Notes: generated by a model from the sequence alone, not told the origin. A stretch of 64,000 bases of DNA from Polyangium sp. y55x31 (GCF_029946505.1 NZ_JARZHG010000002.1:62001-126000); one strand, 5' to 3'. Counted from the first letter of the stretch, positions 18,120-29,454 are shown. Numbers and translations are program-made.

Positions 18120-18153
18120 CCAGGCCAAGCTCTCGGGCCCCCCTCGACCAGGC
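18101..18153. repeat. 25-bp direct repeat at the 3' end of rel
   Basis: Two copies (18101-18125, 18129-18153) with one base difference, both containing CTCTCGGGCCCCCCTC and ending ACCAGGC. Period 28 bp. The second copy duplicates half of the terminator hairpin. It probably arose by local slippage. Confidence 0.8.
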
Positions 18154-20396
18154 TACGTCCGCTCGACGGCCATCACGCCCGGGATGCGCTGGAGCTGCCG
18201 GATCACGCCTTTGAGCTGCGCGAGGTCCGAGCACAGGAAGGTGAACGTGTTCGTCGCGCGGCCGTCGTCGCCGGCGCGGCACGTCGCTTCGCTGATGTTG
18301 ATGCCCTGCTCGTGGAACGTCTGGCCGACCGTGGCGAGGATGCCGGGCCGGTTCGCCGTCATCACGCGGAGCTGCACCGGGCGGTTGATCTTCGCCCGCG
18401 CGTCCCACGAGATCTCCACGCGGCGCTCCGGATCGGTGTCGAGCGCCTTCGGACAGTTGCGGCGGTGCACCGTGATCCCGCGGCCGCGCGTGATGAAACC
18501 GACGATCTCGTCCCCTGGCAGGGGGTTGCAACACTTCGTGTAGCGGACGAGCACGTCGTCGATGCCGTTCAGCCGGATGCCGTGGTTATCGCGGCCCGTC
18601 ACCTTGCGGACGAGCGACTCGATGCGGCTCTCCTTGAGGGACGGCGGCGGCAGCGACTCCTGGTTGCCTTGCGGCGGCGCGAGGAACTCGATGATCGCCT
18701 TCGGGCTGTGCTTGCCGTAGCCGATGCCGATCAGGAGCTCGTCGAAGGTCTGAGCGTTGAAGTGCTCGCACAGCTTGCGCACCTCCGCCTCGTTCTTCGT
18801 GAGGCGCGCCATGCTGATCGCGCGCTGGTGGAACTCCTTCTCCAGGAGCTCGCGCCCGAGCTTCAGCGAGCGCTCGCGTTGATCGGCGCGCAGGTGGCTG
18901 CGGATGCGCGAGCGCGCGCGGCTCGTCGTGACGTAGTCGAGCCAGTCCTTGTTCGGCTGCTGGCTCGGGTTCGTCATCACCTCGACGACGTCGCCGTTCC
19001 GGAGCTTGTAGCGCAGCGGCACGATCGCCCCGTTCACGCGGGCGCCCGAGCAGTGATCGCCGACCTCGCTGTGGATCGCGTAGGCGAAGTCGATCGGCGT
19101 CGCGTTGCGCGGGAAGACGCGCACGTCGCCCTTCGGCGTGAAGACGTAGACCTCGTCCTGGAAGAGGTCGACCTTCACGCTGTCGAGGAACTCGTGCGGA
19201 TCCTTGAGCTCCTTCTGCCACTCCATGAGCTGGCGTAGCCAGCCGAAGCGCGCCGCGTCCTTCGGGTCGAGCCCGCCCGAGTGGCGCTCCTTGTACTTCC
19301 AGTGTGCGGCGATGCCTTGCTCCGCGACGCGGTGCATCTCGTGCGTCCGGATCTGCACCTCGATGCGCTCGCGGCCCGGGCCGATGACCGTCGTGTGCAG
19401 CGACTGGTACATGTTCGGCTTCGGCAGTGCGACGTAGTCCTTGAAGCGGCCGGGCACCGGCGTGTACTGCGAGTGGATGACGCCGAGCGTCGCGTAACAC
19501 TCGGCCACCGACTCGACGAGCACGCGGAAGGCGATCACGTCGTAGACCTGATCGAAGTCGCACTGCTGCGACTGCATCTTCCGCCAGATCGAGTAGTTGT
19601 GCTTCGCCCGGCCGGTCACGTCGGCGGCGAAGCCCTGCTCGGCCAGCTTGCCCGCGAGGATCTTCGAGACGTCGGTGATGTACTTGTCGCGCTCGGCCTT
19701 CGTGCCGAGCACCTTCTGCGAGAGGTCGGCGTAGGCCTCGGGCTCGAGGTACTTGAACGCGAGGTCCTCGAGCTCGCTCTTGAACCGCGCGATGCCGAGC
19801 CGGTTCGCGAGCGGCGCGTAGATCTCCATCGTCTCGCGCGCGATGCGGTCCTGCGCCTCGGGCTTCATGTGCTCGAGCGTCCGCATGTTGTCGAGGCGGT
19901 CGCAGAGCTTCACCAAAAGCACGCGGATGTCGCGCGCCATGGCGACCAGCATCTTCCGGAAGTTCTCGGCTTGTCGGTCTTCCTTCGAGGCGAAGTTGAT
20001 CTTCGACAGCTTCGTCACGCCGTCGACGAGGAACGCCACCTCCTGACCGAACTCGCGCTCGATGTCCGTGAGCGTCGCGAGGGTGTCCTCGACGACGTCG
20101 TGAAGCAGCCCTGCGACGACGCTGGCCACGTCGAGCTTGAGCTCGATGATGATGCCGGCGACCGAGACCGGGTGCGAGAAGTAAGGGTCGCCGCTCTTAC
20201 GCATCTGGCCCTTGTGCGCTTCGGCGGCGTAGTCGTAAGCGCGGGCGATGAGCTCGACGTCGGCCCCAGGCTGATACGCCTGGATCCGCTCGATCAGCTC
20301 CTTAGACGTCAACATACGTTGTGCGGAAGGTGCCTGGGCACCGTCCTGAACGTTCAAGCTAACACCCCGTGTTTCGCCCGGCAATTGGCTGACCAT
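18153..20396 (-). CDS. rel: Bifunctional (p)ppGpp synthetase/hydrolase (Rel)
   Basis: A 747-residue long RelA/SpoT homologue. The HD hydrolase domain shows HPVSVAGI and HDVVEDT (His about 99, Asp 100). The synthetase domain follows, with the RIPRPKFKDYVALPKPNMYQS-type region around 19420-19460 in the window. TGS, helical and ACT domains complete the C-terminal half (VRVFPRNATPIDFAYAIHSEVG; RPGILATVGQTFHEQGINIS). Both catalytic domains look intact, so it is expected to make and degrade the stringent alarmone. An alternative start at 20315 would remove a short leader and has no better RBS. It lies divergent from hemW (256 bp). In myxobacteria (p)ppGpp triggers starvation development, which is family knowledge, not visible here. 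Confidence 0.95.
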   Translation of the reverse strand: MVSQLPGETRGVSLNVQDGAQAPSAQRMLTSKELIERIQAYQPGADVELIARAYDYAAEAHKGQMRKSGDPYFSHPVSVAGIIIELKLDVASVVAGLLHDVVEDTLATLTDIEREFGQEVAFLVDGVTKLSKINFASKEDRQAENFRKMLVAMARDIRVLLVKLCDRLDNMRTLEHMKPEAQDRIARETMEIYAPLANRLGIARFKSELEDLAFKYLEPEAYADLSQKVLGTKAERDKYITDVSKILAGKLAEQGFAADVTGRAKHNYSIWRKMQSQQCDFDQVYDVIAFRVLVESVAECYATLGVIHSQYTPVPGRFKDYVALPKPNMYQSLHTTVIGPGRERIEVQIRTHEMHRVAEQGIAAHWKYKERHSGGLDPKDAARFGWLRQLMEWQKELKDPHEFLDSVKVDLFQDEVYVFTPKGDVRVFPRNATPIDFAYAIHSEVGDHCSGARVNGAIVPLRYKLRNGDVVEVMTNPSQQPNKDWLDYVTTSRARSRIRSHLRADQRERSLKLGRELLEKEFHQRAISMARLTKNEAEVRKLCEHFNAQTFDELLIGIGYGKHSPKAIIEFLAPPQGNQESLPPPSLKESRIESLVRKVTGRDNHGIRLNGIDDVLVRYTKCCNPLPGDEIVGFITRGRGITVHRRNCPKALDTDPERRVEISWDARAKINRPVQLRVMTANRPGILATVGQTFHEQGINISEATCRAGDDGRATNTFTFLCSDLAQLKGVIRQLQRIPGVMAVERT

Positions 20397-20652
20397 GGCT
20401 CACGCGCTCCGCTTCTTCCGTCTTCGAGCGCCCGTGGGCACGGCTGTCCAGCGGGCAGATGCGGAAACCTCCTCGACCTTTCCTGCACGAACGACCTCAC
20501 ATGAACTTGCGCACGGGCGCGGGAACGCCCAAGGGGTCATCGTGCCTTCGGGGCGAGGCATGTCCTTTCGGCCCCGTTCGACGTGCGTCCTGCCCCCCGC
20601 GTTCTCCCGTGACACCCGGGAGCCTCAGAGACCTCCACACACGTAGAAATCC

Positions 20653-21882
20653 ATGGAGCCGATCGGCGTCTATGTCCACTTCCCGTGGTGCCTGAAAAAG
20701 TGCCCTTATTGCGATTTCGTTTCCTTCGCAAAGGAACGGGACGGAATCGAACACGAGCGTTACGCCGACGCCATCCTCGCCGAGCTCGATCGTCGAGCCG
20801 GGGCGTTCGAGGGGCGGACGCTCGCGACGGTGTTCTTCGGCGGAGGTACGCCATCGCTCTGGGCGCCCCAGGCGCTCGGGCGGGTGCTCGCGGGGATCCG
20901 CGCAGCCGCTGCAAGGCACGCAGGGGACGACGTCGAGGTGACGGTGGAGTGCAACCCGAGCTCGCTCGACGAGGATCGAGCGCGGGCCCTCGTCGACGTG
21001 GGCGTGAACCGGCTCAGTGTGGGCGTGCAGGGTCTCGAGCCGGAGCGGCTGCGCTTCCTCGGGCGCCTGCATGATGCGGAAGGAGGCCTCGAAGCGGTGC
21101 GTGCGGCGCTGCGGGCAGGCGTGCCGCGTGTGAGCGCGGATCTGATCTACGGCGTGGCCGTGCCCGCGAAGGAGGCCGGTCCGAAGTACCTCGCGGGCGG
21201 GCCCACGCAGGAGCAGTCGCCGAGCGAGGCGGCCGCAGAGGCGCGCCGCGTGGCCGAGACGGGAGTGACGCACGTGTCGGCGTACAGCCTGACGATCGAG
21301 CCGGGGACGCAGTTCGGCGAGCTGTCCCGGCGCGGGCGTCTGCCCATCGCGAACGAGGACGGCGTGGCCGAGACGTTTTTCGCGATCGAGGAGGCGCTCG
21401 GCGCGGCGGGGCTCGGGCACTACGAGATCTCGAACTACGCGCGCGAGGGGCACGAGGCGCGGCACAACCTCGGGTACTGGCGCGGGCACGACTACGTGGG
21501 CCTCGGCTGCGCGGCGTTCGGCACGGTGAGCGGAAAGGGAGCCGGGCAACACGAGGGGTCCGCGCTGCGGTACCGGAACGTGATCGATCCGGCGCGGTAC
21601 ATGCGGGCGGCGCTCGCGGGCGAAGCCGAGGTCGAGAGCGAGGAGCCGCTCGATCCGGAGACGCGGCTGCGCGAGCGGATCATGCTGGGCCTGCGGTTGC
21701 GGGAAGGGTTCGACCTCGAACGATCGGCGGCGGAAGTCGGAGCAGAGGCATGGACGCCTTCGCGCAGGCAGGCGGCCGAGCGTCTCGTGAAGCGGGGCAA
21801 ACTGACGATCGAGGGCGGGACGATCCGCGTGCCGCGGAACGCGTGGGTCCTCGCCGACGGCATTGCGGCCGAATTGTTTTGA
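20653..21882 (+). CDS. hemW: HemW-like radical SAM protein (heme chaperone / CPO III-like)
   Basis: A 409-residue radical SAM protein. The iron-sulfur motif CLKKCPYC is at residues 13-20 (CxxxCxxC), followed by FFGGGTPSLW and SVGVQGLEPERLRFLGRLH, typical of the HemN/HemW family. The length and the ending (ERLVKRGKLTIEGGTIRVP) fit HemW, a heme chaperone, more than the anaerobic coproporphyrinogen oxidase HemN, which has a longer N-terminus. An insert of about 15 residues (GPKYLAGGPTQEQSPS, near 180-195) is not usual in the family. ATG 20653 lacks a clear RBS. The stop codon is inside a terminator hairpin shared with the convergent gene. Confidence 0.9.
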   Translation: MEPIGVYVHFPWCLKKCPYCDFVSFAKERDGIEHERYADAILAELDRRAGAFEGRTLATVFFGGGTPSLWAPQALGRVLAGIRAAAARHAGDDVEVTVECNPSSLDEDRARALVDVGVNRLSVGVQGLEPERLRFLGRLHDAEGGLEAVRAALRAGVPRVSADLIYGVAVPAKEAGPKYLAGGPTQEQSPSEAAAEARRVAETGVTHVSAYSLTIEPGTQFGELSRRGRLPIANEDGVAETFFAIEEALGAAGLGHYEISNYAREGHEARHNLGYWRGHDYVGLGCAAFGTVSGKGAGQHEGSALRYRNVIDPARYMRAALAGEAEVESEEPLDPETRLRERIMLGLRLREGFDLERSAAEVGAEAWTPSRRQAAERLVKRGKLTIEGGTIRVPRNAWVLADGIAAELF

Positions 21883-21906
21883 CGTCCATTCATTGGACGC
21901 CAAAAC
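21876..21906. terminator. Bidirectional terminator between hemW and the PEGA gene
   Basis: GTTTTGACGTCCA (21876-21888) and TGGACGCCAAAAC (21894-21906) pair along 13 positions with a single A/C mismatch and a 5-base loop. T and A runs occur on both outer sides. The hairpin includes the hemW stop codon and ends just before the stop of the convergent gene. Confidence 0.75.
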
Positions 21907-21912
21907 ATTTGT

Positions 21913-23157
21913 CTAGAAACGACCGATGACGGCAGCGCCCGCGAAGCCCGGACCGACGACGGGCGCGATGGCCATGTCCATCGGCGAGCCCTTCTCCTTC
22001 GGCTCCGGCTTCTTCTCGTTGCGCGCGGGCGGCAGCGGCAAGGACGGCGCGTCGAAGGCGTAGAGCACGAAGCCCGTGAGCCCGAGCGCGGCCCCGACGC
22101 CGAGCGCGACGCCCGCGGCGGTCGTCGAGGCGTCCCGCTCGACGAGGGCGTCGTTGTACGAGCGCAGCGTGGACTCGGTGAGCCCGGCGTTCTTGAGCTT
22201 CACGGCCTTGCCCTCGGCCTGGAGGGCTTTCCCTCCCGCGCCGAGACCACCGAGGAGCGTGAGCGCGCCGGCGCCGAAAAAGACGTACGACACGTAGCGC
22301 TGCGGCGTGCGCGCGAGGTTCAGGTCGATGGAGTCGCGTTCCCCGCGCTGCGCGACGATCTCCCGGGAGTACGGCTGGAAGCCGTTGCGCGACACGGCGA
22401 TGAAGCGCGTGCCGGGCTCGAGCTCCTGCGCGGGCAGCGGCGTCGTGCCGACGAGCTTGCCGTCGATGGCGACGGTCGCGCCCGCCGGGCCGTTGATCTG
22501 AAGCAGCGCGGGGCGCTCGCGCAGCTCGCTCTCGATGGCGCGCTGATCGCCCGGGGCGATGTTGATCTCGCGCTCCTCGTCGATGTAGCCCTCGGCGCTG
22601 ATCTTGTACCGGTGCTTGCCGGGGGTGACGGCCTCGGAGAGCGGCGGCTCGATGGGCTTGCCGCCGTCGAGGGAGATACGAGCGCCAGGCGTGGGCGAGG
22701 TGATGGTGATCTTGGTCTTCGGCGAATCGGAGCCCGCGTTCGGCGTGGTGGAGGTGAACGTCCCGTCGCGCGGCAAGCGCGTCGCCGCGATGACTTCGAG
22801 CTCTCCGAGCGCGGCCACGGCATCCGCGCGCCGCTCGCCTTCTTTCACCTGTTCGAGGTAGAGGCGGTAGTTCGCGAGCGCTTGCTCGAGCTTCTCGGGG
22901 TCGTTGTCGACGAAGTACTGACGGCGGTACGCCTGCGCGAGCGAGAAGATCGTGGCCGGGCGCGGAGCCGCCGCGTAGGCCTCGCGGAAGGAGTCGATTG
23001 CCACGAGATAGCGGCCGTTCGTGTAGGCCTTGGCGCCGGCGTTGAAGAGCGCCTTGGCCTTCTCGACGTCCTCGGCCGCGCGCGCGGGGCTCGGCGCGAG
23101 CGCGGCGAAGCAGAGGACGACGGAGAGAAGGCGCGCGGCATGAGGAACGTGTCTCAT
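21913..23157 (-). CDS. Exported TPR/PEGA-domain protein
   Basis: A 414-residue protein with a Sec signal (about 1-27, ending PARAAED). TPR-like helices follow (KAKALFNAGAKAYTNGRYLVAIDSF), then two PEGA domains: PGARISLDGGKPIEPP...GKHRYKISAEGY (about 150-215) and AGATVAIDGKLVGTTPLP...FIAVSRNGF (about 216-285). Two hydrophobic segments near 300-320 and 355-375 would anchor the C-terminal part. The order TPR-PEGA-TM recurs in myxobacterial genomes beside kinases. The start overlaps the preceding FG-GAP gene by 4 bp (ATGA), so the two are co-translated. PEGA domains are thought to bind cell-envelope components; a role in envelope sensing is inferred. Confidence 0.85.
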   Translation of the reverse strand: MRHVPHAARLLSVVLCFAALAPSPARAAEDVEKAKALFNAGAKAYTNGRYLVAIDSFREAYAAAPRPATIFSLAQAYRRQYFVDNDPEKLEQALANYRLYLEQVKEGERRADAVAALGELEVIAATRLPRDGTFTSTTPNAGSDSPKTKITITSPTPGARISLDGGKPIEPPLSEAVTPGKHRYKISAEGYIDEEREINIAPGDQRAIESELRERPALLQINGPAGATVAIDGKLVGTTPLPAQELEPGTRFIAVSRNGFQPYSREIVAQRGERDSIDLNLARTPQRYVSYVFFGAGALTLLGGLGAGGKALQAEGKAVKLKNAGLTESTLRSYNDALVERDASTTAAGVALGVGAALGLTGFVLYAFDAPSLPLPPARNEKKPEPKEKGSPMDMAIAPVVGPGFAGAAVIGRF

Positions 23158-25913
23158 GGACGTTTCGGCACTCCGGCGAGGATGTAGATGCTCCCGTCGG
23201 CCCCGATGGCGATGTCGTCGACGCCGTCGCCCGTCAGCTCGCCCGCGGCGATCGTCGTGCCCGCGGGAGCGTCGCGGAGACACGTCACGGCATCCTTCTC
23301 GACGCGCTTGCCGTCCGCGCCGGTCTCGACGACGCGATGGTAGAGGTACGTGCCCGTGGGGCCGATGAGCACGAGCTCCTTGCGGGGATCGGTGTTGGCA
23401 TCGACGACGTCGAGGGCCGTGACGATGACACCACCGACCTCGGGCGCGTCGGGGCACAACGTCACGTCGGCGAGCGAGACGATCGGGACCGGATCGACGA
23501 GGTTTCCGCCCTCGTTCGCGATCAGCATCGGCGTCGTGACGAAACGAGCCTCGCCCTCTCCGAGCGCCTGGATCGAGATCTCCATGGCCAGGATGTCGTC
23601 GTCGCCGTCACCGTCGAAGTCCGTGGCGCGCAGACTCGTGTAGAGGCGGCCCGTGATCGGGAACGACGGAGCGGTCACGGGATCGGCGCCGGGTTTGGCG
23701 ATCAGGAGGTGCGCCATGGGCTGCGCGTCGCTGCTCGACGCGTGCACCACGGCGACGATCTCGTCGATCGAATCCTTGTCGAGATCGACGACGACCGCGC
23801 TCGTCGTGGTGATCCACTTGTCGTAGAGCGACGCGAGGAGCGGCTTGCGCATGAGCGCGGTCGACGGCTCCAGCGTCGGCCCCGAAGACAGCGGGACCCA
23901 CCAGAGATCCGCGGAGACGGACCCGCTCTCGGTGAGCGTGATGGCCGCGAGATCCGGCGCGTCGTCGTCCTTCGAGAAACGCCCGAGCAGCGGCAGGTAG
24001 GGATAACGCGCCTTCTCGAGCTTGCCCTCCGTGAGGAAGATGGCGGACTGGATCTGGCGGATGCTGCTCCCGAGCACGGCGCTCGTGCTCCAGCCGTCGG
24101 CCGGGGCGCTGCGCTGATTGGGGTAGAGCACGACGAGATCCGTCGCGAGATCGCCGGTCAGCGCGATGAGATCGATCGGGAGGATCTGCGAGATGGCAGG
24201 GAAACGCGCGATCGTGACGGGCGTCTCGGGCGTGCCCGTGGGTCGGCCGTACGCGATGGAGAGCGCCGTCCGCTCGAGAGCGGGGTTGTCGGGGTCCGCG
24301 ACGGTCTCGCCGAAGACCACGTCGTCGAGTCCGTCGGCGTCGACGTCGGCGACGCCGATGTCGTTCACGGCGCCCGCCTTGCCGATCTCGCTGGGGCTGA
24401 AGAGCCCGTTCCCGAGGTTGTTCAAGAAGCCGATGCCGCTCCCCGAAGAGGCGACGATGTCCGGCAAGCCGTCGACGTTGAAGTCGCCGATCACGGCGCG
24501 CCGCAAGTTGGGATCGTCCGATCCGTAGCCCCGTCGCTCGACCGTGGGGAGCGCTCCTTGAGCCTCGGGGCTCTTGCCGAACGCGAGTCCGCCGGGATCG
24601 ACCATGTCGATCAAGCCGTCGTCGTCGAGGTGGCCGAGGGCGAGCGGCGCGAGGACGCCGATGTTCACGTAGAGGAGGCCGGCCTTGTTGTCGCCCTGGA
24701 GGGCCAGCGGATCCTGCGGCGCAGCGCTGTCGTAGGTCCCGTCGACGAGGCCGTAGGCGACGGCGAGTCCTCCGCAGGGTTTGTTCCCGCAGAGCGCGTC
24801 GTCGAGGAGCACCGGGGCGACGAGATCCGGATACGCGTCGGCGTTCACGTACGTGAAGAAGACGCCGTTCGTCATCTGGTACTCGATGAGCGTCGCCTTG
24901 TTGGGCACGTCCTTCAGCAGGGTCTTCTTTTCGAGCGGCGGTCCCGGGAGCCCGACCGTGACGAGCTCGTCGAAGACCGGCGGGTACTCCATGGCCTCGT
25001 TCGTCTCGACGCACGGCGCGTACACCTTCACGACGTTCTCTGCGCCCGCGCTCGATCGCACCGCGATCTTCTGGCACGGACGCTTGAACGGGCCGGCCCA
25101 CGCTTGATCGAGGCCGACGACGTCCTTGCCGAGCGGCGCCTTCAACCACGCGGACGGCGGCTTGGTCTCGTCGACACGCACGAACACGGAGCCGAGCGCC
25201 GTACTCGCCACGCCGCAGAGCTCGGGCCCCGGCATGTCCTCGGAGGGATCGGCGTCGATCGCGCGGAGGTAGACCTCGGCCTCACCGTCACCGGAGATGG
25301 TCGGAAAACTCGCGGGATCCAGGGAGCGGGTGCGCTGCCCGCGCATGACGCCGATGCCACGACCCGAAGGCACGGCGAGATCTCCGACGTCGTCTTTGTT
25401 GAGATCCGCGCTCGCCGCGAGCACGCCGGCCGTCGGGATGCGGGTCGTGCTCCCGAGGAGGCCGCCCGGATCGACGTAGTGAACGCTGATCGAGGTCGCG
25501 CCCGCCGCGACGACGTCCCTTCGCTCGTCGCCATCCATGTCGGCGAGGAAGAGCTGGCCGGGCGTCTCGGAAGCGACGGGGACGCCGGCGCGCACGAAGG
25601 CCGGTGTAGGTTCCCGACAAACCCCATCCGAGCCGCATTTCCAGCCCATGGGGCACGCCTTGGGATCCAGGCTGCAGTCGTAACGACACCGGTGCTGGCT
25701 GCTCGTGTCGTAACAGGTCAGCGCGGGCGTCGTGCTCTTGCCCGGGTCGACGACGGGCTCGCAGTCCTCGCCGTAGCCGCTCTCGACGACCCCGTTGCCG
25801 CAGCGGCCCTCCTCGATGGGCGAGAGATCCGCGCAGCCGAGCGCGAGGGGCAGCGACGCGAGGAGCATCTGCCCGAGCGACGTTCCCACGAGACGAGATG
25901 TTCTCCGCGGCAT
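23154..25913 (-). CDS. Large FG-GAP/VCBS-repeat lipoprotein
   Basis: A 919-residue protein with a lipoprotein signal (ending PLALGC, Cys27). A Cys-rich segment (about 38-95; CGNGVVESGYGEDCEP and CRYDCSLDPKACPMGWKCGSDGVC) resembles the Cys-rich modules common in myxobacterial surface proteins. Then come many FG-GAP-like repeats with DxDxDxxxD calcium loops: DMDGDERRDVV, DLNKDDVGDLAV, DFNVDGLPDIVAS, DVDADGLDDVV, DFDGDGDDDILAM. This is a multi-bladed beta-propeller with the look of an integrin-like adhesion or ligand-binding protein. It is the middle gene of an operon with a membrane kinase upstream and a PEGA protein downstream. Confidence 0.88.
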   Translation of the reverse strand: MPRRTSRLVGTSLGQMLLASLPLALGCADLSPIEEGRCGNGVVESGYGEDCEPVVDPGKSTTPALTCYDTSSQHRCRYDCSLDPKACPMGWKCGSDGVCREPTPAFVRAGVPVASETPGQLFLADMDGDERRDVVAAGATSISVHYVDPGGLLGSTTRIPTAGVLAASADLNKDDVGDLAVPSGRGIGVMRGQRTRSLDPASFPTISGDGEAEVYLRAIDADPSEDMPGPELCGVASTALGSVFVRVDETKPPSAWLKAPLGKDVVGLDQAWAGPFKRPCQKIAVRSSAGAENVVKVYAPCVETNEAMEYPPVFDELVTVGLPGPPLEKKTLLKDVPNKATLIEYQMTNGVFFTYVNADAYPDLVAPVLLDDALCGNKPCGGLAVAYGLVDGTYDSAAPQDPLALQGDNKAGLLYVNIGVLAPLALGHLDDDGLIDMVDPGGLAFGKSPEAQGALPTVERRGYGSDDPNLRRAVIGDFNVDGLPDIVASSGSGIGFLNNLGNGLFSPSEIGKAGAVNDIGVADVDADGLDDVVFGETVADPDNPALERTALSIAYGRPTGTPETPVTIARFPAISQILPIDLIALTGDLATDLVVLYPNQRSAPADGWSTSAVLGSSIRQIQSAIFLTEGKLEKARYPYLPLLGRFSKDDDAPDLAAITLTESGSVSADLWWVPLSSGPTLEPSTALMRKPLLASLYDKWITTTSAVVVDLDKDSIDEIVAVVHASSSDAQPMAHLLIAKPGADPVTAPSFPITGRLYTSLRATDFDGDGDDDILAMEISIQALGEGEARFVTTPMLIANEGGNLVDPVPIVSLADVTLCPDAPEVGGVIVTALDVVDANTDPRKELVLIGPTGTYLYHRVVETGADGKRVEKDAVTCLRDAPAGTTIAAGELTGDGVDDIAIGADGSIYILAGVPKRP

Positions 25914-25923
25914 GGGTCCTCGT

Positions 25924-27558
<1,635 letters not shown>

Positions 27559-27627
27559 GAAGGATCCGTGCGGCGAGCGTACACGAGCGATGTGCGTGCG
27601 CACAGGCCCGGCTACGATGCGGCCCTC

Positions 27628-28296
27628 GTGCACGACAAGGTCCGACGCCGCGCAAGCACGCTCGGATGCGCGGCGCTCGTCGTCGCGCTCGCCGGGGAAG
27701 CGCGCGGAGAGGACGAGGGGACGAGCTGGGCGACGAAGCAAGCCGCGGAGCTCGTGCGGCAAGGCACGGCGCACGCAGCGCGCGGAGACAACGCGACCGC
27801 GATGCGGCGGCTGCTCGAAGCGATCTCGTTCGATCCGACGTACGGGCCGGCGTACCTCGCGCTCGCGGCGCAACACGAGTCCGCAGGCGACGTGGTGGAG
27901 GCGGAGCGGGTGTATGCGGCGGGGCTCGAGCGCGTCGCGGGTTTCGCAGAGGGACACGCAGCGCGCGGGACGTTACGCAGGCGCCTCGGGAGGCTGCGCG
28001 AGGCCGCGGCGGATTTCGAGGCGGCGCTCTCGTTCGCGCCGGACCATGCCGCAGCGCTCGAAAATCTGTATGCGACGTACGTGGCGCTCTCCGCGCTGCC
28101 GGCCGCGCTCGCGACGAGCCGGCGGATGGAAGCGCTCGCGGAGGCTCGCGGCGACGCGGAGGCGCACAAGGAAGCTCGAGCTCGATCACGGGCGCTCGTA
28201 GTGCTGCTCGCAGAGATCGATCCCGTGACGGCGGGCGCTCGTGATCGTGGTCCGCTCCGCAGGGCGCTCGCGCGTCATGTGCGAAGGGGGCGATGA
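27628..28296 (+). CDS. Exported TPR-repeat protein
   Basis: A 222-residue protein reading from a GTG at 27628, divergent from the kinase (69 bp). A signal-like N-terminus (TLGCAALVVALAGEARGED) is followed by several TPR-like helices: EGTAHAARGDN, AYLALAAQHESAGDVVEAERVYAAGLE, ALSFAPDHAAALENLYATY. The start is uncertain, because the frame is open further upstream. It ends about 57 bp before the prenyl synthase start. No catalytic motifs are seen; a scaffold role is inferred. Confidence 0.7.
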   Translation: MHDKVRRRASTLGCAALVVALAGEARGEDEGTSWATKQAAELVRQGTAHAARGDNATAMRRLLEAISFDPTYGPAYLALAAQHESAGDVVEAERVYAAGLERVAGFAEGHAARGTLRRRLGRLREAAADFEAALSFAPDHAAALENLYATYVALSALPAALATSRRMEALAEARGDAEAHKEARARSRALVVLLAEIDPVTAGARDRGPLRRALARHVRRGR

Positions 28297-28353
28297 CGCG
28301 CGAGGGCCCTTCCATTGACCGACCCGCGAGCGGCTCCTACGCTCGCGCGCCCT

Positions 28354-29454
28354 ATGAACCAAGGCCCCTCCCCGACGACGGCCGAGCCCGCCACGAACGG
28401 GAACGCGTTCCTCGCGCTGCTCAAGCAGATCAAGCCCGAGATCGAGCGCCGCATCGCCGCGCGGTTCGACGAGAAGATCACGCGGGCGCGCACGTACGGG
28501 CCCGCGATCGCCGCCATGCTCGAAGCGGCGCGGGACCTCTCGCTGCGCGGCGGCAAACGCGTGCGCGCAGGGCTCATCGCCGCCGGCTGGATCGTCGCCG
28601 GTGGCGAAGGCGCGCTCGACGTGGCGATCGACGCCGGCGTCGCGTTCGAGCTGCTGCAGAGCTACCTGCTCATCCAGGACGACTGGATGGACGGCGACGA
28701 GACGCGGCGCGGCGGTCCGAGCGTGCACGCGGCGCTCACGAAGGAGCTCGGAGGCGAGCGGCTCGGCGCGTCGGCGGCGATCCTCGCGAGCGACATGACG
28801 TGGGGGCTCGCGGTGGAGACGCTGATGTCGATCGCGGCGCTGCCCGCGGCGCGGCGGCTCGAGGTGATGCAGGTGTTCATGCGGATCCACGAGGACGTGG
28901 TGCTCGGCCAGCAGATCGACGTGCTCGGCAAGGCCGAGGACGTCGAGACGATGCACGACCTCAAGACGGGGAGCTACACGATGCGCGGGCCGCTCAGCAT
29001 CGGGGCGGCGCTCGCAGGAGGCTCGCCGGAGCTCCACGCGGCGCTCGCGCGCTTCGCCGCGCCGCTCGGGATCGCGTTCCAGCTCCGCGACGACCTCATC
29101 GGGACGTTCGGTGATCACGCCGAGACGGGCAAACCCGTGGGGAACGACATCGTGGCGGGCAAACGCACGTGCCTCGTGGCCGAGGCCGAGCGGCTGGCAA
29201 ACGAGGAGGAGCGCCGCGCGCTCGCGCGGGCGCATGGGCGCGCGGATGCGGACGCGGAGGCGATCGCAGCGGCGACGCGGGCGCTCGTGACGTCGGGCGC
29301 GCGTCGGGCCGTGGAGGAGCGGCAACTGGCGCTCTGCGGGGCCGCGGCGAAGGAGCTCGCGTCGATGCCGGTATCGGCCGCGGCGCGCTCGATCCTCGCC
29401 GGCGTGGTGGATGCGCTCCGGGTGCGTCCGGAAGCGCCGGAGGCGCGATCGTGA
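28354..29454 (+). CDS. Polyprenyl (geranylgeranyl/farnesyl) diphosphate synthase
   Basis: A 366-residue trans-prenyltransferase condensing isopentenyl diphosphate with an allylic diphosphate. The first aspartate-rich motif is DDWMD followed by ETRRG (about 111-122), and the second is QLRDDLIGTFGD, so both metal-binding sites are intact. GGKRVRAG marks the basic substrate site. A Tyr stands at position -5 of the first motif, which often limits product length, so a C15 product is possible, though C20 cannot be excluded. ATG 28354 is preferred over 28315. It heads the mevalonate cluster, and its stop overlaps the GTG of mevalonate kinase (GTGA), so expression is coupled. Confidence 0.9.
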   Translation: MNQGPSPTTAEPATNGNAFLALLKQIKPEIERRIAARFDEKITRARTYGPAIAAMLEAARDLSLRGGKRVRAGLIAAGWIVAGGEGALDVAIDAGVAFELLQSYLLIQDDWMDGDETRRGGPSVHAALTKELGGERLGASAAILASDMTWGLAVETLMSIAALPAARRLEVMQVFMRIHEDVVLGQQIDVLGKAEDVETMHDLKTGSYTMRGPLSIGAALAGGSPELHAALARFAAPLGIAFQLRDDLIGTFGDHAETGKPVGNDIVAGKRTCLVAEAERLANEEERRALARAHGRADADAEAIAAATRALVTSGARRAVEERQLALCGAAAKELASMPVSAAARSILAGVVDALRVRPEAPEARS

